In this document: piece by piece, positions 16,908 through 24,833 of the stretch | How positions within the stretch are numbered: position 1 is the first letter of the stretch | Layout: every line of letters begins with the position of its first letter | From: Radiobacillus kanasensis | GTDB taxonomy: Bacteria > Bacillota > Bacilli > Bacillales > Amphibacillaceae | DNA length: 64,000 bases | Direction: 5' to 3' | Assembly: GCF_021049245.1 (NCBI RefSeq) | Contig: NZ_CP088020.1 | Span: 186,001-250,000 of the forward strand | Position numbers and translations under genes: made by a program | Notes under the pieces: model-generated | Databases searched by the model: none | Seen by the model: the letters and a program-made list of their open reading frames with translations, nothing else | Told to the model about the DNA's origin: nothing

Positions 16908-17885
16908 GTGAACGAACTAAAGGGAATCCACCATGTCACAGCCATTACGAGTAGTGCGGAAAAGAACTATGAATTTTTCACATATATTTTAGGAATGCGT
17001 CTCATCAAAAAAACGGTTAATCAAGATGACATCCAGACGTATCACTTGTTCTTTGCGGATGACACAGGGAGTCCAGGAACAGATATGACCTTTTTTGATT
17101 TCCCGGGAATTCCGAAGGGTACGCACGGGACGAATGAAATCTATCGAACAGGTTTCCGAGTTCCTAGTGATGAAGCGTTAGAATATTGGGTGAAACGGTT
17201 TGATCGTTTAGATGTAAAGCATGGCGGTATTAAAGAACAATTTGGTAAAAAGACGTTATCTTTTGAGGATTTCGATGAACAACAATATCAATTGGTTTCC
17301 GATGAAAACAACGAGGGTGTGGAATCCGGAACGCCGTGGCAAAAGGGACCGGTTCCACTGGAATATGCGATTACTGGACTTGGGCCATTATTGATCAGAA
17401 TTCAAAACTTTGACTTCTTTAAAGAAATGCTGGAAAAAGTGTTATTGTTTAAGGAAACGGATAAAGATGGCTCCTTGCACCTTTTCGAAGTGGGAGAGGG
17501 CGGGAACGGAGCATCTGTCATTGTCGAGCATAATGTCATGCTACCGGAAGCACGACAAGGTTTTGGAACAGTACACCATGCGGCATTCCGAATTGATGAC
17601 CGGAAAACGTTAGATGAATGGGATGAGCGTATGAGAGGCTTTGGATTCCAAACATCTGGATTTGTCGATCGATTCTTCTTTAAATCGCTTTATTCTCGGG
17701 TTGCTCCACAAATATTATTTGAATTTGCAACTGACGGACCTGGCTTTATGGGTGATGAACCTTATGAAACATTAGGAGAAAAGTTATCCTTACCACCATT
17801 CTTAGAATCGAAGCGTGAGCAAATCGAAAGTATGGTTCGGCCGATTGATACCGTACGGAGTACTATGGATTTAAAAAAAGAATAA
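16908..17885 (+). CDS. Ring-cleaving dioxygenase, MhqO/MhqA type (VOC superfamily)
   Basis: 325 residues with two glyoxalase-like VOC modules. The first begins LKGIHHVTAITSSAEKNYEFF and continues LGMRLIKKTVNQDD; the second has FGTVHHAAFRIDD. Iron ligands His-His-Glu are consistent with GIHHVTA, VHHAAFR and FEFATD. The family helps detoxify quinones and catechols in Bacillus. GTG 16908 is chosen because TGGAGGG lies 6-12 bases upstream; an upstream in-frame ATG at 16851 has no RBS. Monocistronic with its own terminator. Confidence 0.85.
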   Translation: MNELKGIHHVTAITSSAEKNYEFFTYILGMRLIKKTVNQDDIQTYHLFFADDTGSPGTDMTFFDFPGIPKGTHGTNEIYRTGFRVPSDEALEYWVKRFDRLDVKHGGIKEQFGKKTLSFEDFDEQQYQLVSDENNEGVESGTPWQKGPVPLEYAITGLGPLLIRIQNFDFFKEMLEKVLLFKETDKDGSLHLFEVGEGGNGASVIVEHNVMLPEARQGFGTVHHAAFRIDDRKTLDEWDERMRGFGFQTSGFVDRFFFKSLYSRVAPQILFEFATDGPGFMGDEPYETLGEKLSLPPFLESKREQIESMVRPIDTVRSTMDLKKE

Positions 17886-17889
17886 AAAT

Positions 17890-17926
17890 AAATCCCAGTG
17901 AGTGGACTTTTTCACTGGGATTTTCT
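17890..17926 (+). terminator. Rho-independent terminator
   Basis: AATCCCAGTGA (17891-17901) pairs perfectly with TCACTGGGATT (17912-17922), followed by TTTCTC. Confidence 0.85.
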
Positions 17927-17938
17927 CATTATAGTGCG

Positions 17939-18519
17939 TGTTCAAAAAGGAGGATAAAAAGCTCAGGAGCACTTACTTTTATAAACATCCATGGATGTAA
18001 GTATAAGTGCGACTAAGGCTCTTCCTCACTCCGTTCGCAGGTCGCCAAGTCTTCTTTAATATTCAAGGCGGCGCAGCTTCGAGTACAAGCTCGTTGCTTC
18101 GGAAGCATAAACATCGCACGCAGAAAAAGTGTTTTTCTTTTTCAAGTACCGGACTTGTACAGGATGTGCTGACTTCTGCGTTGTGCACAAATGTTTTCGG
18201 TGGGGCGAGTAACCGCAGTCCCAGGACATGCACGACTTTAGCAGAAGATCCACTATTCCTTTTAGATACATGAGATGAGGAAGGCCACTTCTGCGAAGTA
18301 ACTTCCTTGCTGCCTTGCACCGAGGAATTTAACTTCCTCGAAAGTGCTAGAAGACGCAGGTGCACCGGTTTTTGAGAAGCAAGTCAACGCAGAAGTTCAA
18401 AGTGATTTTTACACTATCATAAATATAGTTTTTTGGGTGATAGTATAAGTTCAACTAAGGCTTAACCTGCGCTGTTCGGCTTGGTTTCACCAAGTTTCCT
18501 TTACCGGACTTTTTGAACA
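17939..18519. repeat. Non-coding structured element with terminal inverted repeats
   Basis: TGTTCAAAAAG at 17939-17949 is the exact inverse of CTTTTTGAACA at 18509-18519. Inside each end is a related module: a hairpin (ACTTAC...GTAAGT at 17970-18009; CACTATCA...TGATAGT near 18410-18446), then TATAAGTGCGACTAAGGCT or TATAAGTTCAACTAAGGCT. The ORFs inside have no coding character. The architecture suggests a MITE-like or IS-derived non-autonomous element common in Bacillaceae. It ends 5 bases from the stop of the Spo0M-like gene. Confidence 0.6.
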
Positions 18520-18524
18520 TCCTC

Positions 18525-18920
18525 TTATAGCGATTGTTTTTTAATTACGATTTCATCACTATCCATGCACTTTACATCATCAGAAAACACGACTTTTGTA
18601 TGAAGCGAGTATTTAACCTCTGAAGAAGTTGGTTCTAACTCTGCAGGAATCTGATAGGAGAAAGGAATTTCCTGCTGCTCCCCGGTATTAATCGTTTTGG
18701 ATGTAAGCAAAGTTTGGACGGGCTCAATAAATTCTGGTTTCTTACCGGGACATTCTCTTACGAGGTCGCATTCTAGGCGTTTTAATTTGCTGCTTACCCA
18801 ACCACCTTTTAACTCGAAAACACCATTTAAGTGGTCTCCGTGCTTTAACTCGTTTGCCTCCAGCTTTAGGTCTACTTTTGCAGATCCTACCTTCATCATA
18901 TTGAGTACTTTGTTTATCAA
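18525..18920 (-). CDS. Spo0M-like arrestin-fold protein, single domain
   Basis: 131 residues from TTG 18920, which is preceded by GAGAGGT; an in-frame ATG at 18962 lies in the terminator hairpin region and has no RBS. NKVLNMMKVGSAKVDLKLE followed by GDHLNGVFELKGGW and KYSLHTKVVF align in pattern with the N-terminal arrestin-like half of Spo0M, a sporulation-control protein of about 258 residues. The second half is missing and the structured element begins right after the stop. It lies behind a Mn-riboswitch and terminator. It may be a genuine half-size paralogue or a truncation. Confidence 0.72.
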   Translation of the reverse strand: MINKVLNMMKVGSAKVDLKLEANELKHGDHLNGVFELKGGWVSSKLKRLECDLVRECPGKKPEFIEPVQTLLTSKTINTGEQQEIPFSYQIPAELEPTSSEVKYSLHTKVVFSDDVKCMDSDEIVIKKQSL

Positions 18921-18960
18921 CGTATATGACCTCTCGTTTCTGTTTGGAATGTTAACCAAC

Positions 18961-18989
18961 AAAAAACCTTCACCAGTTCATGGTAAAGG
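18961..18989 (-). terminator. Riboswitch expression-platform terminator
   Basis: On the minus strand CCTTTACCA and TGGTGAAGG (one G-U) form a 9-bp stem with a 5-base loop followed by TTTTTTG. It lies between the yybP-ykoY aptamer and the Spo0M-like start codon. Confidence 0.8.
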
Positions 18990-19011
18990 TCATAATCTAT
19001 CCCCTCAACCG

Positions 19012-19112
19012 GTTTGGCAAAGGTCTCGCAAACAACTAAAATCGTTGCCAGTTTAGCCGGTGGTTTTACCCACGTCTTGTCGACATAACTGTTAGCTACT
19101 CCCCTTTGGAGC
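19012..19112 (-). ncRNA. yybP-ykoY (manganese) riboswitch aptamer
   Basis: The minus-strand RNA contains the hallmark 5' segment CAAAGGGGAGTAGC, the inner loop ACCGGCTAAAC, and the closing GCGAGACCTTTG, which pairs with CAAAGG to form P1. These are the most conserved blocks of the yybP-ykoY class, which senses Mn2+ and usually turns transcription on. It is followed by a terminator and then the Spo0M-like gene, an unexpected regulon member. The match was made by eye. Confidence 0.82.
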
Positions 19113-19138
19113 TTGGCTTAGTCTTATGTTGTGTCTAT

Positions 19139-19167
19139 AGAATAATATAGCTTCCTTGTAGGGTCAA
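19139..19167 (-). promoter_or_regulatory. Sigma-A promoter for riboswitch transcript
   Basis: On the minus strand TTGACC, a 17-base spacer and TATTCT lie about 30 bases before the aptamer. Confidence 0.55.
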
Positions 19168-19176
19168 CTATAATTT

Positions 19177-19875
19177 TTAAAAGAGTCTAACCCAACCTGG
19201 GACTTCCATGGAACAAAGTAAACTTAGCTCTTTCTCTCTAGGGGTTGCATAGGATGTCATATGTTTCAATTCGTCATCTACCACAGCTGGGTGTGTCATA
19301 ACCTCGACGGAATCTACCTCTAAAGAGCTTAGTTCCGCAAACAGATGACCATTAACACCATCACCATAAAAGCTATCCCAAAGGGTATCCGTCATCGCTA
19401 ATTCTGGGTAATCTTTTAATGTTTCTACATAACGGACGGGCACTCCGTATTTTCTGGCCAACTTTATAACAACAGCCTGTAGAATTTGCCAACCATGCAC
19501 GTGATGATGACTATCAATATGACTCAAAGGCAAACCAGTTTCCAAAAATGCTTCAATTTGAGCCGTCCACTCCCTTTCGACTTGATCCACATTAGGAGAG
19601 TCAGAGGGGTCAAAGGTGCTTGTGAATCGGAAAAGCCCATTCTCGTCCACAAGGTCGTCAACATTCTTTAGTAAAGGCTTCCCCCACGTTAGCACAAGGT
19701 GAATTCCTACTTTTAAAGATGGGTTATTTTTTGCTTGTTCAACCGCATAGGCAAGGGCTTTTCCGTTCATCATCATGGTTGTGGATGTCACCATCCCTTT
19801 TTGATGGGAGAGAATAATTCCATCTGTGATCCCTTTCGTTAATCCAAAGTCATCTGCATTAATCCTTACTTTCAT
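19177..19875 (-). CDS. chbG: ChbG/YdjC-family carbohydrate deacetylase
   Basis: 232 residues. The metal-binding motif INADDFGLTKGI at the N-terminus, GIHLVLTWGKPLL, and HIDSHHHVHGWQ mark the YdjC/ChbG family, whose studied members remove an acetyl group from chitobiose or its 6-phosphate, or chitooligosaccharides. It overlaps the GntR gene by 17 bases in one leftward transcript, divergent from a cellobiose-type PTS and GH4 glucosidase. This suggests that the imported disaccharide may be N,N'-diacetylchitobiose rather than cellobiose. No upstream deacetylation partner was seen. Confidence 0.84.
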   Translation of the reverse strand: MKVRINADDFGLTKGITDGIILSHQKGMVTSTTMMMNGKALAYAVEQAKNNPSLKVGIHLVLTWGKPLLKNVDDLVDENGLFRFTSTFDPSDSPNVDQVEREWTAQIEAFLETGLPLSHIDSHHHVHGWQILQAVVIKLARKYGVPVRYVETLKDYPELAMTDTLWDSFYGDGVNGHLFAELSSLEVDSVEVMTHPAVVDDELKHMTSYATPREKELSLLCSMEVPGWVRLF

Positions 19876-20605
19876 CCTTTTCCCTCCATGGATAATTCCG
19901 CTCGATCACAAAGTTTGTTTTATCTCCTCGGAAGTAAGAGCGAGAATACTCTATTTTTTTCCCTTCAATGGACTCTGCGATGGTTTCAATATAAAAACAC
20001 GGTAAGCCGGGTTCACAATTAAGGTGTTTACTGATTCGCTCATCTGCTAGAGTGATCTCAATATGCTCGACTGTTTTAGCAATGTGTACATCAAATTCGC
20101 TTTTTAGTGTCGTGTATAAAGATGTTTCTGCGTGTTTCTTTGTAATGCCAGGCGCAATGCTCCAAGGAATATAGGAAATTTCATACTGTGTCGTTTCTTC
20201 GCTAGCTTTTCGAATCCGTTCAATTCGTTGAATAGGATCATTAAGGCTTACATCTAGAGATTGCTGCACCCATTCATTAGCGGGAAGAACTTCTAAGTTT
20301 ACTAAAGTTATTTCTGCGCGCTTCCCTTGAACGGCGATTTGTTCACTATAGGTCTCGACTGTGCTTGATAATGTTTGCTTCACTTTTTGTTCGGCAACAT
20401 ACGTGCCCTTTCCTTGCTGTCGTACTAAATAACCTTCCAGGGTCAACTGGTGTAAGGCAGCACGAACTGTCGTCCTGCTTACTTCAAACTCCTCACAGAG
20501 CTTTAATTCAGTTGGGATTTGTTCACCTTTTTGATACACCCCTGTCTTTATTCGGTTAATCATTTCTTCTTTAATATATGCATGAAGCGACTGGGTTTTC
20601 TCCAT
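19859..20605 (-). CDS. GntR/HutC-family transcriptional regulator
   Basis: 248 residues. An N-terminal winged HTH (HAYIKEEMINRIKTGVY...TELKLCEEFEVSRTTVRAAL) is followed by a UTRA effector domain with RIERIRKASEE and CFYIETIAE, as in NagR/YvoA and TreR. ATG 20605 follows GGAGGAGAA; the upstream ATG at 20668 lacks an RBS. It probably represses both its own gene and the divergent GH4-PTS operon. The likely effector is a sugar phosphate such as the PTS product. Confidence 0.84.
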   Translation of the reverse strand: MEKTQSLHAYIKEEMINRIKTGVYQKGEQIPTELKLCEEFEVSRTTVRAALHQLTLEGYLVRQQGKGTYVAEQKVKQTLSSTVETYSEQIAVQGKRAEITLVNLEVLPANEWVQQSLDVSLNDPIQRIERIRKASEETTQYEISYIPWSIAPGITKKHAETSLYTTLKSEFDVHIAKTVEHIEITLADERISKHLNCEPGLPCFYIETIAESIEGKKIEYSRSYFRGDKTNFVIERNYPWREKDESKD

Positions 20606-20674
20606 GGTAGTTCTCCTCCAATGGTTTGATACATAAAGTGTACAAAAAAGTGGTGATAATAACAACAAATTTAA

Positions 20675-20686
20675 TTGTTATAACAA
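20675..20686. promoter_or_regulatory. Palindromic operator candidate in divergent intergene
   Basis: TTGTTATAACAA is a perfect 12-bp dyad. TGTATGATACA, a second dyad, is near 20731-20741. Both lie between the GntR gene and the GH4-PTS operon, where a repressor would act. Confidence 0.45.
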
Positions 20687-20810
20687 ATTTTTATTTTAAT
20701 TCGTTATATTGTATAGACATCAATAAATTTGTATGATACATTTTAAGTAACTTAAGAAGACAAAGGCGCAAACATAAGAGGACGAAAGGTCCTTTATTAC
20801 ATAAAAAATA

Positions 20811-20824
20811 ATTAAGCGCTTTCA
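20811..20824 (+). promoter_or_regulatory. cre-like site before GH4-PTS operon
   Basis: ATTAAGCGCTTTCA fits 12 of 14 consensus cre positions and lies 24 bases upstream of the start codon, a roadblock position for CcpA. Confidence 0.6.
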
Positions 20825-20847
20825 TATGTCTTGGGGAGGATGCCATA

Positions 20848-22197
20848 ATGAGTGTTAAAGTAGTAATTGTTGGAGGAGGCTCTAGCTATACTCCTGAATT
20901 AATCGAAGGAATTCTCAATCGCCATTCGAGTTTTCCGGTATCGGAAATCGTGCTTGTGGATATTGAAGAAGGAAAGGAAAAACTTGAAATTGTAGGAAAG
21001 CTTGCTTCCAGGATGGTTCAATCATCAGGAAAACCTATTAAACTATCATGGACACTAAATCGAAGAGAAGCATTTGTAGGTGCTGATTTTATAGCAACTC
21101 AGATTCGAGTCGGAGGACTCAAAGCGAGAGCTGCTGATGAGAGAATTCCGTTGAGTCACGGTTTTATAGGGCAAGAAACGAATGGGGCAGGGGGGTTGTT
21201 CAAAGCATTAAGAACGATTCCCGTATTATTAGAGCTAGCGAAGGATGTGCATGAGATTTGTCCGAATGCTTGGATTATTAATTTTACGAATCCAGCTGGC
21301 ATAGTTACAGAAGCGCTGCTAAAGCATTCCCCACATAAGAAGATTATCGGGGTTTGTAACATTCCGTATAATATGAAGCATTCGATTGCGGAGATTCTAG
21401 AAGTACTTCCAGAAGCTGTTCGAATAGAATTTATCGGAATGAACCACTTTGTGTTTGGTCAAAAAGTGCTTGTGGATGGCATGGATCGGACAGAAGAGGT
21501 ATTAGACAAGTTATGTGATGATCGGTTTGATTACTCTCCGGCAAACATTGTGAACCTAGGTTGGTCAAAGACATTTATTCAGTCAACACGATTGCTTCCC
21601 AACCCATACCACCAGTATTACTTTCAAACACGTGATGTTCTAGATAAAGATCTTAAAGCATTTCATGAAAATGGCACAAGAGCCGAAGTTGTACAGACTC
21701 TAGAAAAATCACTGTTTGAAATCTATAAAAACCCTAGTCTATCAGAAAAGCCAAAAGAATTAGAAAAAAGAGGAGGGGCGTTTTATAGTGATGTTGCTTG
21801 TAGCTTGATGGACTCGATTCATAACAACAAAGGGGATATTCAGACCGTTAACACGAGCAACAATGGGGCGATATCTGACTTACCAGATGAGGCTGTCATT
21901 GAAGTCAATTGTGTGATTACAAAGGATGGACCGAAGCCAATAGCTGTTGGCTCATTGCCAGGTACAGTAAAAGGAATCACTTTACAGATGAAGGCTTTTG
22001 AAGAACTAGTTATTCGGGCCGCTATTTCAGGAAATTACAACGATGCATATACAGCTCTAGTCATGAACCCGTTAGTGGCGGATGAAAAAAGGAGTAAAGA
22101 CGTTTTGGATGAGTTGTTAGAAGCTCATAAGGATCATTTACCACAATTTTATGGGGGGCAAGAAAATGGAAAACAAGTACATGCAAAAGTTTATTGA
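20848..22197 (+). CDS. Family 4 glycosidase, 6-phospho-beta-glucosidase
   Basis: 449 residues of the NAD- and Mn-dependent GH4 family (LicH/CelF/ChbF type). The Rossmann start is VVIVGGGSSYTPELIEGIL. GQETNGAGGL, INFTNPAGIVTEALL and GVCNIPYNMK carry the metal-binding region, with FIGMNHFVFG near it. It hydrolyses imported phosphorylated disaccharides in the cytoplasm. With a ChbG-like deacetylase next door, a chitobiose-6-phosphate substrate is as likely as cellobiose-6-phosphate. RBS GGGGAGGA. First gene of a PTS operon. Confidence 0.88.
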   Translation: MSVKVVIVGGGSSYTPELIEGILNRHSSFPVSEIVLVDIEEGKEKLEIVGKLASRMVQSSGKPIKLSWTLNRREAFVGADFIATQIRVGGLKARAADERIPLSHGFIGQETNGAGGLFKALRTIPVLLELAKDVHEICPNAWIINFTNPAGIVTEALLKHSPHKKIIGVCNIPYNMKHSIAEILEVLPEAVRIEFIGMNHFVFGQKVLVDGMDRTEEVLDKLCDDRFDYSPANIVNLGWSKTFIQSTRLLPNPYHQYYFQTRDVLDKDLKAFHENGTRAEVVQTLEKSLFEIYKNPSLSEKPKELEKRGGAFYSDVACSLMDSIHNNKGDIQTVNTSNNGAISDLPDEAVIEVNCVITKDGPKPIAVGSLPGTVKGITLQMKAFEELVIRAAISGNYNDAYTALVMNPLVADEKRSKDVLDELLEAHKDHLPQFYGGQENGKQVHAKVY

Positions 22198-23494
22198 AAT
22201 CGCTGGTCGAATTGGTTCGCAACGTCACTTAGTTGCGATTCGGGATGGATTTGTAGCGATTATGCCATTAATCATTATCGGTTCATTAGCCGTCCTTATT
22301 AACAACTTCCCAGCATTTGGAGCCTTTGATATTGTCGGTTGGATGAACGGCATTTTTGGAGATGGGAACTGGCAGCTTGTTGGTGGGACGATATGGAATG
22401 GTAGTTTCGCCGTCTTAGGCTTGTTAGTCGCTTTTTCTGTCGCCTACAACCTTGCGAAGTCTTATGATGTAGATGGATTATCAGCAGGTTTAATCTCTGC
22501 GGCCTCGTACATTATGCTCGTTCCGGTGACGGAGGATTGGGGACTTAATTTCGCTTGGTTAGGAGCACAAGGTTTATTCGTCGCTTTGATATTGTCAATT
22601 GCTACTACAGAATTGTTTAGAGTACTTATTCAATCAAAATTCACGATTAAAATGCCAGAAGGAGTTCCAGAAGGGGTAGCAAGATCCTTTAGAGCACTTA
22701 TTCCTGCATCTTTTATCTTGCTACTAGTCGGTTTGTTCCAGGCATTAATGACTGTATTTGCAGAACAAAGTATCTTTGAGGTAATCTTTACTGTTATTCA
22801 AGAGCCATTACAAGGTCTTGGAAACACGTTGCCGGCAGCTATAATTGTGGCATTCTTAAATCATCTACTTTGGTTCTTTGGCTTACACGGAACGAACATT
22901 ATTGGCTCAGTTATAGAACCTCTATATTTACCTTTAATCGAAGAAAACTTACGCTTGTTCCAAGAAGGAACGTCCGCGTTTGACGTACCTTATACCGTTA
23001 CGAAACCGTTCCTGGATTCCTTCGTCTTCATGGGAGGATCTGGAACGACAATTGCGCTACTTATGGCAATCTTTATAGTGGTGAGGGGTCATCAAAGGCA
23101 TCCATATCGTGAGGTTGCGAAGCTATCGGCACCTGCTGGATTATTCAATATTAATGAGCCAGTTATCTTTGGTCTTCCGATCGTGCTAAATCCAATCATG
23201 CTGATTCCGTTTATACTCGTTCCGGTTACCTTGACGGTTGTATCCTATATTGCTCTATCGACTGGACTTGTTCCGAAGACAGTAGCGATTATCCCTTGGA
23301 CCACGCCACCTATTCTGAGTGGATATTTGGTAACAGGAGGAAGCTGGAGAGGAATTGCTTTACAAATTGTGAACCTAGGAATTGCGGTAGCCCTATATGT
23401 TCCATTCGTTATGGCAGGGGTTCGCTCCCTAAATAAAGACATGAAAGGAACGGATTCTAATGATCACAACCAAGATCGAGACGCTGTCGTTTAA
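22166..23494 (+). CDS. PTS lactose/cellobiose-family EIIC
   Basis: 443 residues and about 10 membrane helices. It begins MENKYMQKFIEIAGRIGSQRHLVAIRDGFVAIMPLIIIG, an N-terminus shared by CelB/LicC/ChbC. FNINEPVIFGLPIVLNP is the conserved substrate-loop motif. ATG 22166 is chosen because GGGGGGC precedes it; the gene overlaps the GH4 gene by 32 bases. It forms the membrane channel with the EIIA and EIIB encoded downstream. Confidence 0.87.
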   Translation: MENKYMQKFIEIAGRIGSQRHLVAIRDGFVAIMPLIIIGSLAVLINNFPAFGAFDIVGWMNGIFGDGNWQLVGGTIWNGSFAVLGLLVAFSVAYNLAKSYDVDGLSAGLISAASYIMLVPVTEDWGLNFAWLGAQGLFVALILSIATTELFRVLIQSKFTIKMPEGVPEGVARSFRALIPASFILLLVGLFQALMTVFAEQSIFEVIFTVIQEPLQGLGNTLPAAIIVAFLNHLLWFFGLHGTNIIGSVIEPLYLPLIEENLRLFQEGTSAFDVPYTVTKPFLDSFVFMGGSGTTIALLMAIFIVVRGHQRHPYREVAKLSAPAGLFNINEPVIFGLPIVLNPIMLIPFILVPVTLTVVSYIALSTGLVPKTVAIIPWTTPPILSGYLVTGGSWRGIALQIVNLGIAVALYVPFVMAGVRSLNKDMKGTDSNDHNQDRDAVV

Positions 23495-23789
23495 TATTAT
23501 TCTTCATGCTGGTAATGCAAGATCAAGTTCCATGGAGGCCATCGCTTTAGCAAAAGAGTACGAATTTGAGACAGCTCGTAAAAAAATAGAAGAAGCAAAT
23601 GAAGAATTTGCCGAGGCACATCATGTACAAACACAGTTATTACAAGAAGAAGCAGAAGGAAAGAAAAATGAAGTATCTGTTATTTTGGTCCATGCTCAGG
23701 ATCATCTCATGACCGCGATGACCGTGAAGGATTTAGCGAATGAAATGATTGAGATGTACGAAAAAATAAGAAAAGTGGAGGGACTATAG
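23460..23789 (+). CDS. PTS lactose/cellobiose-family EIIA
   Basis: 109 residues of the trimeric helical EIIA type. Characteristic motifs are LHAGNARSSSMEAI and the active-site VHAQDHLMTAMTVKDLA, whose histidine takes phosphate from HPr. It overlaps the EIIC gene by 35 bases and abuts EIIB, so subunits are translated in a coupled way. The ATG lies within the EIIC tail with a weak RBS. Confidence 0.86.
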   Translation: MITTKIETLSFNIILHAGNARSSSMEAIALAKEYEFETARKKIEEANEEFAEAHHVQTQLLQEEAEGKKNEVSVILVHAQDHLMTAMTVKDLANEMIEMYEKIRKVEGL

Positions 23790-24092
23790 GTGAAGATATT
23801 ATTAGTTTGTTCCGCTGGCATGTCTACCTCGATGCTCGTAAATAAAATGAGAAAAGAGGCAGACAACAGAGGCTTAAATGCTACCATAAATGCAGTATCC
23901 GAATCGGAATTGAAGAATAGTTTAGATGGGTTGGACGTTGTATTAATTGGTCCACAGGTCCGTTATTTAGAGAAAAAAATTAGAGAACAGCTAGAACCAC
24001 AAGGCATTAAAGTAGATATCATAAACCAAATGGCTTATGGGATGATGCAAGGGGACAAAGTGTTGGATCAAGCACTGGCATTAGCTGAATAA
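23790..24092 (+). CDS. PTS lactose/cellobiose-family EIIB
   Basis: 100 residues with the P-loop-like phosphocysteine motif LLVCSAGMSTSMLV (Cys7). It is the last subunit of the operon, starting at GTG 23790 immediately after the EIIA stop. The gene order GH4-EIIC-EIIA-EIIB differs from the licBCAH order of B. subtilis. Confidence 0.87.
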   Translation: MKILLVCSAGMSTSMLVNKMRKEADNRGLNATINAVSESELKNSLDGLDVVLIGPQVRYLEKKIREQLEPQGIKVDIINQMAYGMMQGDKVLDQALALAE

Positions 24093-24101
24093 TTGTAAAC
24101 G

Positions 24102-24130
24102 GGGGGAGGCTATGGTAGCCTCCCCCTATT
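24102..24130. terminator. Rho-independent terminator of GH4-PTS operon
   Basis: GGGGGAGGCTA (24102-24112) and TAGCCTCCCCC (24116-24126) form a perfect 11-bp stem with a 3-base loop, followed by TATTTCTTATTTT. Confidence 0.88.
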
Positions 24131-24132
24131 TC

Positions 24133-24615
24133 TTATTTTGGAATTGTAGTAGTGATATATTGATCGCCTAATCTTAATTTTGCAATGTACATGATTTGTC
24201 CAAGATGCTCCGAATAGTGATTGGTACACCGCATGAGCACCTCTAGAACGGAAACCTCTTTTCCGTTTACAACTGTTTTTCGTTGTAAATCCTCTTCATT
24301 TAAACCCTGAACAGCCTCTGTAAATGTAGAAAAGCTCGCTCCTAAAGTTTGAATGATCTCATCCTTTTTCATTTGAATAGTGTGGTTGAACTCTTTGTCA
24401 CGGTCTCTTCGGTCTGGGAGACCTAAAATTTGTGCTTCCACTCGTTGATGTATGTTTCCGTCAATATGTATGACTAAATTCCCTATGCTATTACTTTCCT
24501 TGTTCGGTCTCCAGTTTATATCTTCTTCGTCTAGTTGATCGATGACTTTTCTCATTCTATTCTGAATCTCATCCATTTTATTTTGTAAAAAAGAAAGAAC
24601 TACTTGATGCTCCAT
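24133..24615 (-). CDS. DinB-like protein, DUF1572 family
   Basis: 160 residues of the DinB/DUF1572 type. Markers are INWRPNKESNSIGNLVIHIDGNI (metal-ligand histidine) and NHYSEHLGQIMYIAKL at the C-terminus (two further histidines). It is the third member of the DinB superfamily in this window and convergent with the PTS operon. RBS GAGGAG precedes ATG 24615. Likely a thiol-transferase-type or metal enzyme of unknown substrate. Confidence 0.82.
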   Translation of the reverse strand: MEHQVVLSFLQNKMDEIQNRMRKVIDQLDEEDINWRPNKESNSIGNLVIHIDGNIHQRVEAQILGLPDRRDRDKEFNHTIQMKKDEIIQTLGASFSTFTEAVQGLNEEDLQRKTVVNGKEVSVLEVLMRCTNHYSEHLGQIMYIAKLRLGDQYITTTIPK

Positions 24616-24703
24616 TTATACTCCTCCTCTTACAAAAACTCCTTTTACCTATAGATATACCAGATAACGTTTAAAATAACCACAAAAGAGAAAACATTTT
24701 CTG

Positions 24704-24763
24704 TTGACAGGACATGTATATACAAGATACAATGAAAACGCAATCACGCCTTGTATATACAAG
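24704..24763 (+). promoter_or_regulatory. tre promoter with two TreR operators
   Basis: TTGACA (24704-24709) and TACAAT (24728-24733) form a sigma-A promoter. The spacer contains ATGTATATACAAG (24714-24726). A perfect 14-bp dyad, CTTGTATATACAAG, lies at 24750-24763. Both match the B. subtilis TreR operator core TTGTATATACAA. Two sites around the start allow looping or cooperative repression relieved by trehalose-6-phosphate. Confidence 0.85.
24732..24747 (+). promoter_or_regulatory. cre site in tre promoter
   Basis: ATGAAAACGCAATCAC matches the cre consensus at 15 of 16 positions and lies between the two TreR operators, overlapping the last bases of the -10. Confidence 0.75.
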
Positions 24764-24833
24764 TGGTGGTGAATGGAATTATTTATTCATGAGAAACTAA
24801 CCTTACGAAGAACGAAGAAAAGGAGAATATGCG

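Noticed and set aside
18007..18365. ORFs on both strands inside the 17.9-18.5 kb element
   Set aside because: They have no RBS or recognisable domain, and their composition follows the palindromic structure rather than coding bias.
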